Below are positions 11,637 through 22,957 of a DNA stretch of 64,000 bases, one piece after another. The position numbers and the translations under genes are program-made. Positions within the stretch are counted from its first letter, which is position 1; the number at the start of each line of letters is the position of its first letter. A model generated the notes under the pieces. The model saw only the letters and a program-made list of their open reading frames with translations, was not told the DNA's origin and searched no databases. Where the stretch lies: contig FJUW01000043.1 of the NCBI GenBank assembly GCA_900074885.1, positions 372,001 through 436,000 on the forward strand. Direction: 5' to 3'. Source of the DNA: Rhynchosporium graminicola (taxonomy: Eukaryota; Ascomycota; Leotiomycetes; Helotiales; Ploettnerulaceae).

Positions 11637-13359
11637 CATGTTGGGTTAATGACGAAGCTGATAACAAGTACCATTTCTGGTCGTGAAATCCAAACTCTGA
11701 CAAATTAAAAACACGTGACTGTGTTTATTTACTGCCCCAAAATGCTGCCATTTTGACGCCCTTGTGCGGCAATCTGCAACGATGTGAGTGCATTACGGAT
11801 GGAGGGAAGTATAGAACCAAAATATACAAGTACGCAAATCTAGTACCACTCTTAATCCTGCGCAAGCTGCTTCAAAAGTGTAGAAGATGTGGAATAAGTA
11901 CAGTACCCACACGAGCGGCTCATGAACGGCATAAGATTGAAACGTAGGAAACTGTCGCAAAGAGAGGGGAAATCCATATAGCCAGGACAATAGAAAATTC
12001 AAGGCGAACTCTCATCAGTCTGGCTCCAGTACTGTATAAAGACAATAGCGTCATGTATTTGACCTGCATACATTGAATAATTTGCAGAGGAAGCACAACA
12101 TGCAGGCAATAACACGCCTTTCTGTACTCATGTCATCCCGTATAGGACGCATGTATGTTTGTATCGAATAATAATATGCAGTTTCACTGGTAACTGATTT
12201 CAATTTAAATTCTACTCTTTCAAAATACACGTCCTCAAGACACCCTCAAGACACCCTCATGGTACGCTAGCTCTCACTGGAACACGCCCCTAGTGACAGC
12301 CGATCATTGGTATTTCACTATAGACAAACATGATTTTGTTGAATGTTCATTTATGCCTATTGGCTGTTGAATACCAGTCCAAAATGATTGAGAGAGAAGG
12401 GAGGATAATCCATTGGTTTATCACGATATTGCTCGAGTCTTCTAGAGTCAGCTATGGCAGACACAGGTTGGCTTCACCAACAAAGAGTCTTGCAACGCAA
12501 CCTACTTCATCATGGACCAGTAGAACTAGTGGTCCTCTCACTGCGCGTGGTTTCGCTCTATCTATACATATGACATATCCGTCCATTAGGGTGCTTCGTT
12601 TGCAGGTTTAGTATGAGGCTCGAAATTGCAGACCAACTGTCCTCTTTGTCTGAGCTTTAGTACCTCCATCCTTTTCTTGGAGACAACTGCACCCCACCGA
12701 CTAATGTAGTGTTGTATGCCTTGTGGGACCAGTTTCGTGACGCTTGACCAAGGATCGAGGTTCTCTCTAGGTTGGCCGGAAGATGCTGGCAATGGCGATG
12801 GTCTCCCAGACCTGCAGAATCGCATGTCCTTCGCATTTGTTTTACTATACCTTATTTTGTTAGTACTTCTGAGAGCTAGGGTTGGTATGGTTGAGGCTAC
12901 ATTTATGTAGGAAAACCCCCGACGGATTACTTGCCAGCTTGCACGAAACGCTCCAATGTAGCCACCTTCCTTCTATGCTCCATGATCGCCCCTCAGCACA
13001 ATCCGCATCTGCCACTTTGACCTGGAGTCGTGCACAAGCATTTAGGCCGAAGGACGATCCGAGACCAAGTCGCTGTCGCACTCGAGGTCGTCCTCGCAAC
13101 CTGTAAGTAATCCCCTTAGCCACGCTGTGGTCTGGAGCTTGAAGGGTTGGCAGGCGCAAGATTTGAGCCCAACATCACAAGTTTGGTTGATACCAGTTCG
13201 GCTGCGCCGCTTACATAATTTATACCAGTGATTTAGCTCGAGTCGTTTCCCGGGACGACGGATGGCGTCCTATTATTCGAAACCGTACAAGCTATAACCT
13301 TTCCACCATTTTGAGGGTCATCGCAAATAACAACAGTAAAATATAGGCTTATTTTAAAC
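11637..13359. other. long intergenic region
   Basis: No gene can be supported. A short direct repeat (CTCAAGACACC, twice) lies at about 12232-12256. A 57-nt segment near 13150-13210 has complementary ends but does not make a proper tRNA. The last 40 bases are an A-rich leader before the TLC gene. Confidence 0.4.
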
Positions 13360-14382
13360 ATGTTAGACCCATTCTTTTCTTCTCCAACAATTATAGTCAC
13401 TGCTATTCAGCCCATGGTGGATTACTCGGGCTTGTCAACACTTCCCCTCCACATCCACGAAGTCATCTTAGGATGGACGTCCTACCATCTCATCGACACG
13501 ATTGTATCACCTGTCGTTTCGACTTGGCTCTTTCCTTCAATCTACCCTCGCTTACCAGCACGAACAAGGATAAGCTGGAATATACACGTCACGTCATTCA
13601 TACAATCCTCTTTCATAACGGCTTTCGCCTTGTTTGTGATATGGAGGGATGAGGAGAGAAAAGAGATGGATTGGGCGGGGAGGATTTGGGGGTACACAGG
13701 AGCTGGAGGGGCTGTCCAAGGTTTTGCTGCTGGATACTTTTTGTGGGATTTGATAGCCAGTATCATTCACCTCAACGTGCTGGGCTGGGGATCTTTGGCA
13801 CATGCAGTGAGTGCACTGCTTGTCACCAGCCTGGGGTTTGTGAGTTATCCCCTTTATTTCTGTTGGTCCTATTGTTATTCTTGTTGTAAATGTAGTTGGC
13901 TGATTTTGACGCAGCGTCCATTCGCAAACTATTACGGCTTGAACTTCATCCTCTACGAACTTTCCACGCCTTTCTTGAACATCCACTGGTTTTTCGATAA
14001 AGTGAATATGACCGGTTCTCGAGTGCAGCTATACAACGGCATCGCTCTCCTCGCGACCTTCTTCGGCTGCCGAGTCCTATGGGGCAATTACCAGTCTATC
14101 AACATCTATTTAGACGTCTGGACAGCACTACACACACAAACTCCCGATTCCCTACATGTGAGCGGTAATTCTAAATTTGCACAACGGGAGAGTACATTGG
14201 GATTGGGCGCTAGGGACAACTTTGGCACAATGGCCCTACCAACGTGGTTGGTGGTCGTTTACCTAGGAAGCAACACTGTGCTAAACTTTCTGAATGTATA
14301 CTGGTTTGCAAAGATGGTTCAAGCACTGATGAAGCGATTTCGGCTGCCTAATTCGACACCAAAACTGGGGAAGAAGCTTTGA
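13360..14382 (+). CDS. TLC-domain (TRAM/LAG1/CLN8) membrane protein
   Basis: Polytopic membrane protein of the TLC family, close in pattern to fungal TLCD4/TMEM56-like proteins. The reading frame is open for 340 codons, but 13840-13914 is a 75-nt (25-codon) phase-0 intron with GTGAGT donor and ACGCAG acceptor. Removing it joins ALLVTSLGF to RPFANYYGLNFILYELSTPF, the conserved family sequence, and gives a 315-aa product. The first half has HEVILGWTSYHL, then WGYTGAGGAVQGFAAGYFLW, with about six hydrophobic segments. The HWFFDKVNMTGS stretch follows the conserved ELSTPFLN. TLC proteins act in lipid sensing or synthesis in ER-type membranes; the specific substrate is unknown. The next gene downstream, an ICMT-like enzyme, is also membrane-embedded. 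Confidence 0.85.
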   Translation: MLDPFFSSPTIIVTAIQPMVDYSGLSTLPLHIHEVILGWTSYHLIDTIVSPVVSTWLFPSIYPRLPARTRISWNIHVTSFIQSSFITAFALFVIWRDEERKEMDWAGRIWGYTGAGGAVQGFAAGYFLWDLIASIIHLNVLGWGSLAHAVSALLVTSLGFVSYPLYFCWSYCYSCCKCSWLILTQRPFANYYGLNFILYELSTPFLNIHWFFDKVNMTGSRVQLYNGIALLATFFGCRVLWGNYQSINIYLDVWTALHTQTPDSLHVSGNSKFAQRESTLGLGARDNFGTMALPTWLVVVYLGSNTVLNFLNVYWFAKMVQALMKRFRLPNSTPKLGKKL

Positions 14383-14952
14383 GAAGGACGTTGGACGCCA
14401 CATAGATGAAGAGAAGAAACAGCTGTGAGATTGTGACGAGGGGCAGCTTGCAACGGAAGTCTGACAACCGGACAGCTTCTCCTTGCAATTATTCTTCCAT
14501 CAGATAGAGATATCAGACAAATTTGCTTTGATCATGATGCTCATGGCTCTGCCAGGTCGAGCGTCTAATGTAATATCATGACAAATCCTCGAGTATTTCG
14601 ATAGTCAAGGGCGCTTTGCGAGTGATGGAACAGACATATTCAATAGTGTTTGCTTTGAGAAGTAGTCATCGTCGAGGCGGGGGACAGGTAGTTGAAAGGA
14701 GATGGTACTCTTGAACTCTGCGGCAAGCCCTAGAGAGCTAGCTGTGCAAGGATTCAATACCTTTGCCCATGTCTCAAGCCCCGGGGTGACTATCTGGATG
14801 ACAGCTACCGCCGATATCGCAGGCGATGGTGTCCACGTGATTGAATCTACATGGAACATTTTCGCGCTTGGCACCGTTGCACACCGTCCCCGTTCCAGTT
14901 CCATCTAGATCAACACAAACTGGACATTTGGCAAATCGATCTATCACTCACG
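14383..14952. other. intergenic with one doubtful minus-strand frame
   Basis: A 99-codon minus-strand frame (14904-14605) contains IVTPGLETWAKVLN and PVPRLDDDYFSKQT and could be a small divergent gene. It has no recognised family, and it overlaps the leader of the ICMT-like gene, so I do not call it. Confidence 0.3.
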
Positions 14953-15672
14953 ATGTCTCTCATCTCCACACTCACAGATTTCGTTTGCGCCCTCTCCCTA
15001 ACCCTCTTTATCCTCGTTGTAACCTACGTCACCTCTTTCTGCTTTACCCCATCTACTCTGAACGCCGATAACCTCAACGAAACCAACCGCAAGAATATCA
15101 CGATTAGATTCATTTTCTATTACTCGTGCAACGCCATTGTTCTTGTGACCGGCACCTACCATGCTCTACTCTGTTTCACCTACCCCACGCCTCCATCGAT
15201 CCTCTGTCGGAATCCCACGAACCTCTCTCCCAAACTCTTCACTTGGAACTTCCACAGCATTCTCTGCATCGCCCTTATCTTGGTCTCTGGTCAAATTCTG
15301 CTGCTGTGCTTTAATAAACTCGGCACCACTTCCAACTTTCAACTCATCGAGCCCAAGAAACTTATCACATCCGGCATATACAGCTGGCTTCAACATCCCG
15401 CCTACACCGCTGACTTCGTTATAATCCTTACCAACGGCGCCTTAATTCAAAGACGGGATGGCGTGGCTGCATGCTTGCTGCAGAAGAACATTGTGGATGG
15501 CGAGAAGCTTGAGATAATCTTCCAGATCGGTTATTTCCTCACGGTATTTGCTGTATGTTGGACACTGGCTGAGAGAGTGAGGAATGAGGAAGCCATGCTG
15601 AAAAGAGCATTTGGGATAAAGTGGGAAGAGTATCATAGGCATACGAAGAGGTTTCTTCCCGGTGTGGTTTGA
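14953..15672 (+). CDS. isoprenylcysteine carboxyl methyltransferase-like membrane enzyme, 239 aa
   Basis: ICMT/PEMT-type integral-membrane methyltransferase. The start is taken at the internal ATG 14953 (MSLISTLTDFVCALSL), which begins the first membrane helix; an upstream in-frame ATG at 14851 would add a non-hydrophobic 34-residue leader. Four or five hydrophobic segments are present. The diagnostic C-terminal core is intact: LITSGIYSWLQHPAYTADF (family pattern TSGxYxxxRHPxYxG), then RVRNEEAMLKRAFG and KWEEYHRHTKRFLPG (family E-E-x-x-L-x-x-x-F-G-x-x-W-x-x-Y-x-x-x-T-x-R-x-x-P). Family members use S-adenosylmethionine to methylate C-terminal prenyl-cysteines or lipids, typically in the ER. 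Whether this one is the Ras/a-factor Ste14 or a paralogue is not decidable. Single exon. Confidence 0.85.
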   Translation: MSLISTLTDFVCALSLTLFILVVTYVTSFCFTPSTLNADNLNETNRKNITIRFIFYYSCNAIVLVTGTYHALLCFTYPTPPSILCRNPTNLSPKLFTWNFHSILCIALILVSGQILLLCFNKLGTTSNFQLIEPKKLITSGIYSWLQHPAYTADFVIILTNGALIQRRDGVAACLLQKNIVDGEKLEIIFQIGYFLTVFAVCWTLAERVRNEEAMLKRAFGIKWEEYHRHTKRFLPGVV

Positions 15673-16509
15673 GGTGATGCGGCGGGATGGGATCCATTGC
15701 TCTTCTAAATTTGTGTGGTACGATGTATTGTTTCTTTCCATTACATAGCTATCCAACGCAGCGCTATATACATTGAGATTTCCTACCCTTTACGGCTTTA
15801 CCCTTACCCATTGGGGAAATACAAGGTGCAGATGTGAAAGAAATTACTTGAATCAGGAGGCTCGGTGTCCATAATGTGAGCATTGTAGACTTCATCCAAA
15901 CACTGCCACCTCGACCCTGATGACGCTGACACTGGAATCCTGGTGCTTGTGCGGTGCATGAGATGCAAGAGAAGTCGACTCCAAATCTTCACTTCCTGAT
16001 ACGTTGGCCCAAATCTAGGAAAAGCACAATTCGTGTATGCATCCACCAGCGAAACAAGCCACTAAGCGGCCTCGTAGACGCGCCCCCAATTACGCCCTCA
16101 ATTACGCCCTCAAACATGCCATCAATTTAGAAGAGATAAAATTGGTACCTCAGTTTCCAACATGCACAACAGTTGATACACAAGTTCATTGCATCTTTAC
16201 TTTACACATAAATCAGGACCTGTATCCTTATCATATACGTCGTTACTAGGACTTCGAAACTCTGCACGCGTTCTTGAGGAGATTCTGAACTAGCATTTGG
16301 TAGGAGCTCAAATATCTTCACTTGTCCTATTACATAACTAACTCAGTGTCGCGAAAACCTCCACCTTTACTCCCCCGCTCTAATCATGGAGGAAACATAG
16401 GATAATCGGCCAGCCCGAAGCCTAGAAAGCGCAGACAACCTTGGCCTCACGCCAATCTCCGTTTCATGTCATAATGACGATGCGGGACAACAAAAGAACC
16501 CGTCGTAGG
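15673..16509. other. intergenic between convergent genes
   Basis: 3' flanks of the ICMT-like gene and the minus-strand PAQR gene. A short tandem repeat, AATTACGCCCTC repeated twice, lies at about 16088-16111. No supported gene. Confidence 0.4.
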
Positions 16510-17953
16510 TCAAAGCAATCCTCCCCGCAGCTGTTGTTCTATTGTCCATACGCATGGACTGATCTGAGTATGCAGATAATCGAATGCACTTATCAAACCG
16601 ACCATATGCGTCAGTCCAGCGAAGATAACCATGAAATGGAGAATCTGATGGCTGCTGCCATATATATCGTGTTTTAAGGGATACCATCTTTCCGGAATCT
16701 GACTAGTCAACATGCGTTAATCAAAGAGGTCAAAAACCAACCCTAGCGGCATAAGCTGCGGCGCCTATGAGGTTGAGTGCACCCATCAATCCCATCCAGC
16801 TCAGACTCATCCTACGGTTCTGGAGCTCCCAGCCGTGAAGCAGAAGCCCATGAATGATGAATACGATTGCAGACAGACCAAGGCCAGAATACATGGCGGC
16901 CCGGTACGGCCGAAGTCGAGGATGGCGAAATTTTGGGTTGAGAGTGGTAGCAATGCAAGCAATGGCTAGTACCGAAACCTGTTACCATGGCGTACGACAC
17001 ACGCAGCACGTCAGTTCTGGGATCTTTGTCTGTGGAGTAGCAGCAGAGAAGGTAATGAAAAATTTCTGGGAACTGACCACTGACCAGTAAAGCTTCTGAA
17101 GCTCCAAGTCGCAATAGAAGCCATAGTAGACGGAAGGGATGGTTGATCCCCACATCAACACCACCACACCCATATAATCAAGTTGATTACCAAGGGCCGC
17201 TACCGTTTCACTGTGGTTCGCAACAGTATGGAAGCTGTACCCCACATCCGTTAGTTGTGGAAGCGGAAGATCTAATGGGTATGTCCATACGAGGCAGAGA
17301 GAAAGAAACAAACAGCCACCCCAAAAAAGAATGTCGAGAAAACAACGATGTCTGCTAGCTGAACGTTGGAATACCGAGGATACACTGTGCTATAAACGTA
17401 AAACGGAAGAATGGTGAAGAGGATTCCCCCGAACAGGTGGGAGTAGATGTTAACTACACGTTTTCGTCTAGTCAGCCATGGAGACATGCTCAATATGAAA
17501 AGTACGCACCGGTTTCGTTATGGATGTGTCTTAGGCTTCTCATAGACTGACTGAAAGATCCAGATGCAGTGCTATTTGTCCGGTTAGAGTACATATCTAA
17601 CCAAGGATCAGACGTGATAGCTACCGATAGCCAGTGAGGATGAATTCGTTGTCTCTGCTGAGTAGTCAGACAATGCGGGGGGGGACGATGGGTCCTCAGG
17701 GAATGACTGACTGTTGCCAGGTTGCTTCGCGATACGGTGATTAGCTGTGAAGTCCTTATCGAGAACACAAGCTCTCATAATACTTACGCAATTCATGCCA
17801 TGTTAGGAGAGAAATGCGATTCACTGAAGAATCTTTGCCGGCCGGCCATCCTGGCCAAGGTTTGTTGTACCCTGTATTGCGGAGCGCTCTTTCACTGACA
17901 GCTGGACGCGGCGGCGCGCGTTTGCGTGAATGGGATATCGATATAGATGCCAT
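16510..17953 (-). CDS. PAQR / adiponectin receptor-hemolysin III family (Izh-like) receptor
   Basis: Seven-TM PAQR family protein assembled from small exons. Exon 1 (17953-17788) ends LLTWHEL. A micro-exon near 17655-17625 gives RDNEFILTGYR. Exon 17550-17510 gives SMRSLRHIHNET. Exon 17453-17291 gives VNIYSHLFGGILF to SAS. Exon 17234 to about 17078 gives FHTVANHSETVAALGNQLDY to KLYW. The next exon gives TTLNPKFRHPRLRPYRAAMY to AAYAAR. The last (from about 16698) gives IPERWYPLKHDIYGSSHQIL and ends at 16510. The zinc-ligand pattern is present: SASFHTVANHS, and HQILHFMVIFAGLTH (H-x3-H type). In fungi these receptors act at the plasma membrane or ER in zinc, sterol and osmotin-type signalling. 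The exon 1 to exon 2 join does not close in frame. A G/C homopolymer at about 17679-17686 lies inside that interval and may hide a sequencing error. Confidence 0.85.
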
Positions 17954-18515
17954 ACTGGGATCGTGGGGAATCGAGACTGAAGACTCTGTTAGAGGACGAG
18001 CGGGAGGCTGGTATTTGACGCCGTGTTGGGCCAGCAGCGAACGAAAAGTTTTCGGCTTTCCCTCGCATGCATGTACCAGATGCGGACCTTCGGGAAGCCA
18101 ATCATTAACCTTTCACCTATTTCGAACGGTCCGTCCGCTGTGGCAGTTGTTAGGTAGGAACACCAATTTTTCGAACCCCACAACAAACAGAAGCTCCTTT
18201 GCTGACTGAAAGGACTTAATGGTAGTAATATGTTTGGCAAATTCAGATAAGTTTTGCTTTGGAAATCTCGAAGTCGCGCGAAAGTTTGTAGATTGAAGAA
18301 CTTGAGGACTGTCCCTGCACTTCGGTGTACCTTGCATGTCTCTAGGGAGCGGCCCGGCGCGTTTGCTTATTACCGCAAGCGCTGATCCAAATCATGAGAG
18401 AGCGCGTAATCTGATCGAGGTGCCCATTATATCTATCACGGTTGCGCAAGAATCACCGACTCAGTCTCTCCTGGTATAAACCTCACGCAAGAAATTCGAA
18501 AGGCAAAAATTCATC
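17954..18515. other. intergenic; promoter of membrane-protein gene
   Basis: Divergent spacer. A TATA-like GGTATAAACC lies at about 18473-18482, some 35 bp before the ATG at 18516. Remaining sequence has no supported gene. Confidence 0.4.
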
Positions 18516-20325
18516 ATGGCTGTCGAGTTATCCATCTTTCTCCTCTTAGCGACTTCCCCAACCGCTATTGCTACCAACAGTAGTGGCGCCGTTACAGTAG
18601 GCTGGGTCTCTGATCCAGCCGGACGAGGCACATTTTCACTCCTCTTCTCCAGCCTTCTTACCTTGGGGCTGTGTGTCTGGTCTGCGATGCATCTCAACAT
18701 TCCTCCACACGATGAACAGCCAGCACAAAGCTGGATGAAGAACTTCAAGTGGGGCTTGATAGGTGTTTTCGCTCCAGAACTCATCGTATTCGCAGCCTGG
18801 AGACAGTACAATTCGGCAAAAGCGCTGCATGCTGAGATACAGGGATGCTTGAATGCGCAGAACCTGACGCCGCCGCGAGAGGACAAGAGAGATGATAGAT
18901 CCAAGGTAATTCTGCTGAAAGATGTTGGTTAGAGCTATGTGTAAGCTCACTATCGTTTAGCGCCGAGTGCGACCCAGCGGAACCGAGAGCATCGAACAAT
19001 CATACCCGTGGACGATGGTGCACAGCTTTTACGCCGGAATGGGAGGATTCACTGTCGAATCAGACGTCTCTCCTGCAGATGGAGGCTTGAGTGAACGTTT
19101 GACGCTGTCGGCACGCGGAATTGCCTTTCTGGCCAAATGCGGCCACCTTCCCAACATAGATGAGGACGATATTAAGGACAAAAGCAAAGCAGATGGTCTG
19201 TCAAAATTCCTGGTTTGTGTCCAAGCCGGATGGATGGTGGTGCAAGTTATTGGACGACTTGCACTTCGCCTGCCCGTAACTTTATTGGAAGTCAACATCT
19301 TAGGACATGTTCTTTGTGCTCTTGTCATTTATGTATTGTGGTGGCATAAACCGCGATTGGTATATGAACCCACGAAACTGGAAGGGAATTGGGTAACACC
19401 CATTTGTGCTTACATGTATTTAAGCAGCCAGGTTAGTGGTTGGAAAAGCTCTCACGCAGGGATACTTCGGCGGACCTGGATCGATCCGGAACTAGCAGCC
19501 CTCGCATTCTTCACGACTCAAGCTCAGAGTGGGCTTGATGCCGTAAAGGAGAAGAATTCTACTGTTGCGAATGAGCAACAGTGTGCTTCCAGCCATGGAT
19601 CCACAGAGCTCTTGGATGTGGGCGACGAGGTTCCTGCCGGCTCCAATAATTTGGGCTACTTCGGGCCTCGTCCGCTTCCTTCAAATCCGATAGGAAGCTT
19701 TGCATTTTCAAGCACAGCGGAGCAGGCCAAGATTCCAAGCACAACGCAGCTCACTCAATGGCGTTTGGCTGCTGATGCTGTACGTATGTACCCCACTATA
19801 AGGCAACGTTTCGCTGCGAGCCACAGTCCAGAGGCCGGAAAGGACGGATACAGTTGGCTGGAGCCAGTGATTGAGGAACTTGTGACAAAGTCGGCCAGTA
19901 ATTGGCCAGGTGAGGATCTTCTCCGTGGAACCGGAGGTCTCATCATGGGGATGGTGCTATGGTTTGCTAGTATGGCCTACGGGGGTCTACATATTGCCGC
20001 TTGGAACGATTACTTTCCATCGACCTTCGAAGCATGGATGTGGCGTTCTTCATCCATCTGCATCACTGCTTCTGCATTTGTATGGCTGATGATAAATCTG
20101 CTAGCCCACATGTCAAAGTCTTTGGATGCCTACTGGGATCGAGTTTTGGCGCTTCAAGCAAATCGGACGAGCTATCTCATCCTGGGATCGCTCTGCTTTG
20201 TATGTGGAGCTGCCTATGTAACTGCCCGAATATTTCTAGTTGTTGAAGCGTTTATCAGCATTAGGCAATTGCCAATGGCTGCATACGGTACTCCTGACTG
20301 GACACAACTTATACCTCATCTTTGA
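18516..20325 (+). CDS. fungal-specific multi-pass membrane protein, 584 aa
   Basis: Exon 1 (18516-18905) and exon 2 (18961-20325) join in phase 0 across a 55-nt intron with GTAATT donor and CGTTTAG acceptor. The product has a cleavable or anchor-type N-terminus (MAVELSIFLLLATSPTAIAT), then GRGTFSLLFSSLLTLGLCVW, a second hydrophobic segment (FKWGLIGVFAPELIVFAAW), and three or more near the C-terminus. The stretch WTMVHSFYAGMGGFTVES is the hallmark of an uncharacterised fungal membrane-protein family with an H-x-F-Y-A-x-MGGF motif. Function is unknown. Length and topology are as usual for that family. Confidence 0.8.
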
Positions 20326-20621
20326 AGTAGGAAAATCCCGGTTCATTGCTGATGGGGCCAATACATACACACGTCCCTAGGTTTGCCGGGCGAAGCGACC
20401 ACGGAACTACATTTTCTGGCTTAAGGAAGGGCGCGGGGAATACTAAGAGGAATCATTTTGTTTGAAATTGGCAGAGAGTCGAGTATATTGCACATGATAG
20501 GGGGACTTTGGAGCAAGTAGCGTAGTAGTACACGTCAGTGTCTGTTATCCATACCTTCGAGCCTCTATCTCCACCTCCTGGTATCGTTGATATACTTAGT
20601 AATCAGCCATCGTTCCCTATA
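20326..20621. other. convergent intergenic spacer
   Basis: 3' flanks of the membrane-protein gene (plus) and the kinase gene (minus). Nothing else recognised. Confidence 0.4.
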
Positions 20622-21762
20622 TTATACATCTTGAAGCCACGGATCCTGCAAGAGTTCCTTTGCCGTAGGTCTATCCCTCGGATCCAGCTTCATTATCTTA
20701 CAAATGAACGTCCTATCTTCTTGGGCGAGTTCCTTATCCTCCGCCTTCGCAAAAGGCTTCCACTTTTGATGGTCTATGATGTACTGTGTAGCATCGCCTA
20801 TAAATTCCCATCTCTCGTCCTCATTTGGAAGAAAATCAAAATAGCTCAATGGAAAGGGCCCGAAAAATGCGATTTGCTTTACTAGAACATGGCTAGGATA
20901 AGCCTCATCGTCTGGCCCAGCATCCTTGGGATCGGGCTTGAAGATATGCCAGCCTGATCCCCATATTAGACTTATGAGCTACAACAAGGTCAGCGAGACG
21001 ATCGATACTATAGAACTGCAATGGCGAAGATCTAAGTCACTTACTGTTGTGCCAAAGGACCAGATATCAGTTGCAGTGCCCCATCTCAGATTGAGCATAG
21101 CCTCTGGACTCCTGAACATATGAGCTCCAATCAGGTGCCCGTTCTCTCCCAGCTTCAAGTGATCTTCCGGGTTCACAAGACATGCGTCGCCACAATCGCC
21201 TAGCTCAACGTCTCTAAATCGACGAGGCCGGCTGCTGTAGTTGACGAGAATGTTATCCGGTTTGACATCTAGAGTTTGGCTGGAATTAGTTATGTCTAGA
21301 ATCTGGAACAAGGAAGCAAAAAGAGAGAGGTAAAGTTATACCAGTATGTACGTAGCCATCCTCATGGAATGCTTGTAGCGCTTCAAGGATCCTCTTTGCG
21401 ATGAACTTAATTTCGGACTTTTCAAGGCCTTTCGAATTTGATGCAGATAAGAGATTGTCATCAAGGTATTTTAGCACTAGAGATGGCGGGTCCTGTGTCT
21501 GATCCAGGAGCTGGCGAATTCCTGGCCGGGCATGGAAATGCTTGAGGACATCGCGTTCGTTGTCTAAGCGATGCTTAGGTGCGCTCTTTATGATCACCCG
21601 GCCCAGCTTCGAACTCCTTCATAGTGTTAGAGACGATGAGAAGCGATCATTGGGCGGGGTTTGATACATAGCAGTCCAGATATCTGTGTGAAGTTGCTTC
21701 GAGAGGACGTAGGTGCTAACCTTCCCTTCGATACATTGGCCGACCTTGAAACTAGAAGCCAT
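20622..21762 (-). CDS. protein kinase, fungal DCG-variant
   Basis: Eukaryotic-type kinase in several exons. The start MASSFKVGQCIEGKVSTYVL (21762) joins over an intron near 21670-21616 to SKLGRVIIKSAPKHRL, whose lysine is the ATP-anchoring VAIK equivalent. The helix-C glutamate lies in NERDVLKHF. The catalytic loop HTDVKPDN is created by splicing (exon end CATACTG joined to AT). The metal-binding motif reads DCG in ELGDCGDA rather than DFG, but keeps the aspartate. The activation segment has HMFRSPEAML and the F-helix has TATDIWSFGTT. The last exon contains FICKIMKLDPRDRPTAKELL and ends at 20622. All key acidic and lysine residues are present, so it is probably active. Substrate unknown; probably cytoplasmic or nuclear. 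Confidence 0.85.
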
Positions 21763-21777
21763 ATTTCAATGGTGATG

Positions 21778-22128
21778 TTAAATTGAGATTAGGTCAATAT
21801 TGATGTGAAGAGAATTGGCGAAGTTGAGGTAGCTTGCGACTATAAAACAAACAGGGGAATGGTCATTGCAAATGCTCGTTTTGAAGAACTCGGTGGCTCG
21901 GTTCTTCAGGCCACGATCCGAAGATATCTGTAAGCGCGCGCTAGGAGTAAAACAGGCCGAGGACTCGTTCTCTTCAGAATCCTCAGCATTCGCACCACTG
22001 CGAATGTTTATTCGCGCACTCTCAGCGCCAGCAGATTTATTCCAAACAACAACACATTTCCTACAAGCGCTAATATGATGTTTACTTATATGCGCAGTAA
22101 ATGAGATACTAGCGGCGAATTGCGACAT
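21778..22128 (-). CDS. doubtful 116-aa ORF upstream of kinase
   Basis: Open frame starting MSQFAASISFTAHISKHHIS with an acidic stretch (NAEDSEENESS). It lies head-to-tail with the kinase start and divergent to the gene at 22367. No family recognised. It may be chance sequence or the start of a spliced gene. Confidence 0.25.
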   Translation of the reverse strand: MSQFAASISFTAHISKHHISACRKCVVVWNKSAGAESARINIRSGANAEDSEENESSACFTPSARLQISSDRGLKNRATEFFKTSICNDHSPVCFIVASYLNFANSLHINIDLISI

Positions 22129-22366
22129 CTATCACTTGCCCAGGAGTCAGGGCTTTCTAATTTGTCTGTAGCAGCACGATCGAAGGCTCGCGCTTACTCG
22201 CGTTGGGTTTACCAACAACAATAGCTATGATTTCGCGCGATACAAAAGAAAGGCATTCCCCTTATGATGCCGTCCATAACTCTTATTGCAATCCTCATTT
22301 ACCTCCCCAATCACTTTCAAACAAATATAATTTCCACTTTCCAGAGCATTCTTTACTTCGAGCAAT

Positions 22367-22738
22367 ATGTCTTCAAATCAAATCCTCCGTTCCAAACTCG
22401 TTGGCAAGATTGTCAAGGGGGGTAAAGAAGTCGCCATCGCCGCCGCGACTGAGACTCAGCTATGGACAAGACCCGACTTTGTCGCTGACGAACGCGCTCC
22501 AGGGTTCATCGAAGCTGTTGAACAAGACGCCAAACCCTTACCCAAGGGTACTGCCAAAGTTATCATGCGGTAAGTTTCGATCTCAAGATACTATTGTCTT
22601 GTAAAATCGGAAACTGATTATGAGTGCAGAGAGGGTGAACATCCTAGTGATAACGATCCAAGGAACCACTACACTGCAGTCGCTGTGGACAAGGATGACA
22701 AACACATTTCGACCTTGCACTTCGAGAAGAAAGGTTAG
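22367..22738 (+). CDS. small hypothetical protein, 103 aa
   Basis: Two exons: 22367-22569 and 22630-22738, joined at phase 2 across a 60-nt GTAAGT...TGCAG intron; the frame closes exactly to the TAG at 22736-22738. The sequence runs from MSSNQILRSKLVGKIVKGGK, with QLWTRPDFVADERAPGFIEA in the middle, to HYTAVAVDKDDKHISTLHFE. No membrane segment or signal peptide. The C-terminal pattern looks like a compact beta-rich domain. The leader is C/T-rich. No family recognised. Confidence 0.65.
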
Positions 22739-22957
22739 AGGCGGCGCAGAGGAAGGAGGTCAAATTGTAGATCGACTAGGTGACCAGCTTGTTATGGATG
22801 TTGCAGATTGCTCATGCTGTGTAAGGGAGAGATTGTCGGTCCAATAAAGACGTATGAGAACTATTTCACAAGATAATTATTAGTACAAGGAAAATGCTTG
22901 CCGCTCCAGCGACCATGTGTGTACGGAACTCTCGAAATTTCGTGAATATCCCTACCT

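Noticed and set aside
13148..13210. tRNA-like segment with complementary ends (GGCGCAG with TTGCGCC, minus strand)
   Set aside because: Only about 56 nt lie between the ends, and no proper T-arm can be formed, so it is too short and incomplete for a tRNA.
14605..14904. 99-codon minus-strand frame between TLC and ICMT-like genes
   Set aside because: No family, no promoter signals, and it ends against the leader of the next gene; may be chance.
15804..16046. 80-codon minus-strand frame near PAQR 3' end
   Set aside because: No similarity to PAQR termini and no splice link; treated as chance.
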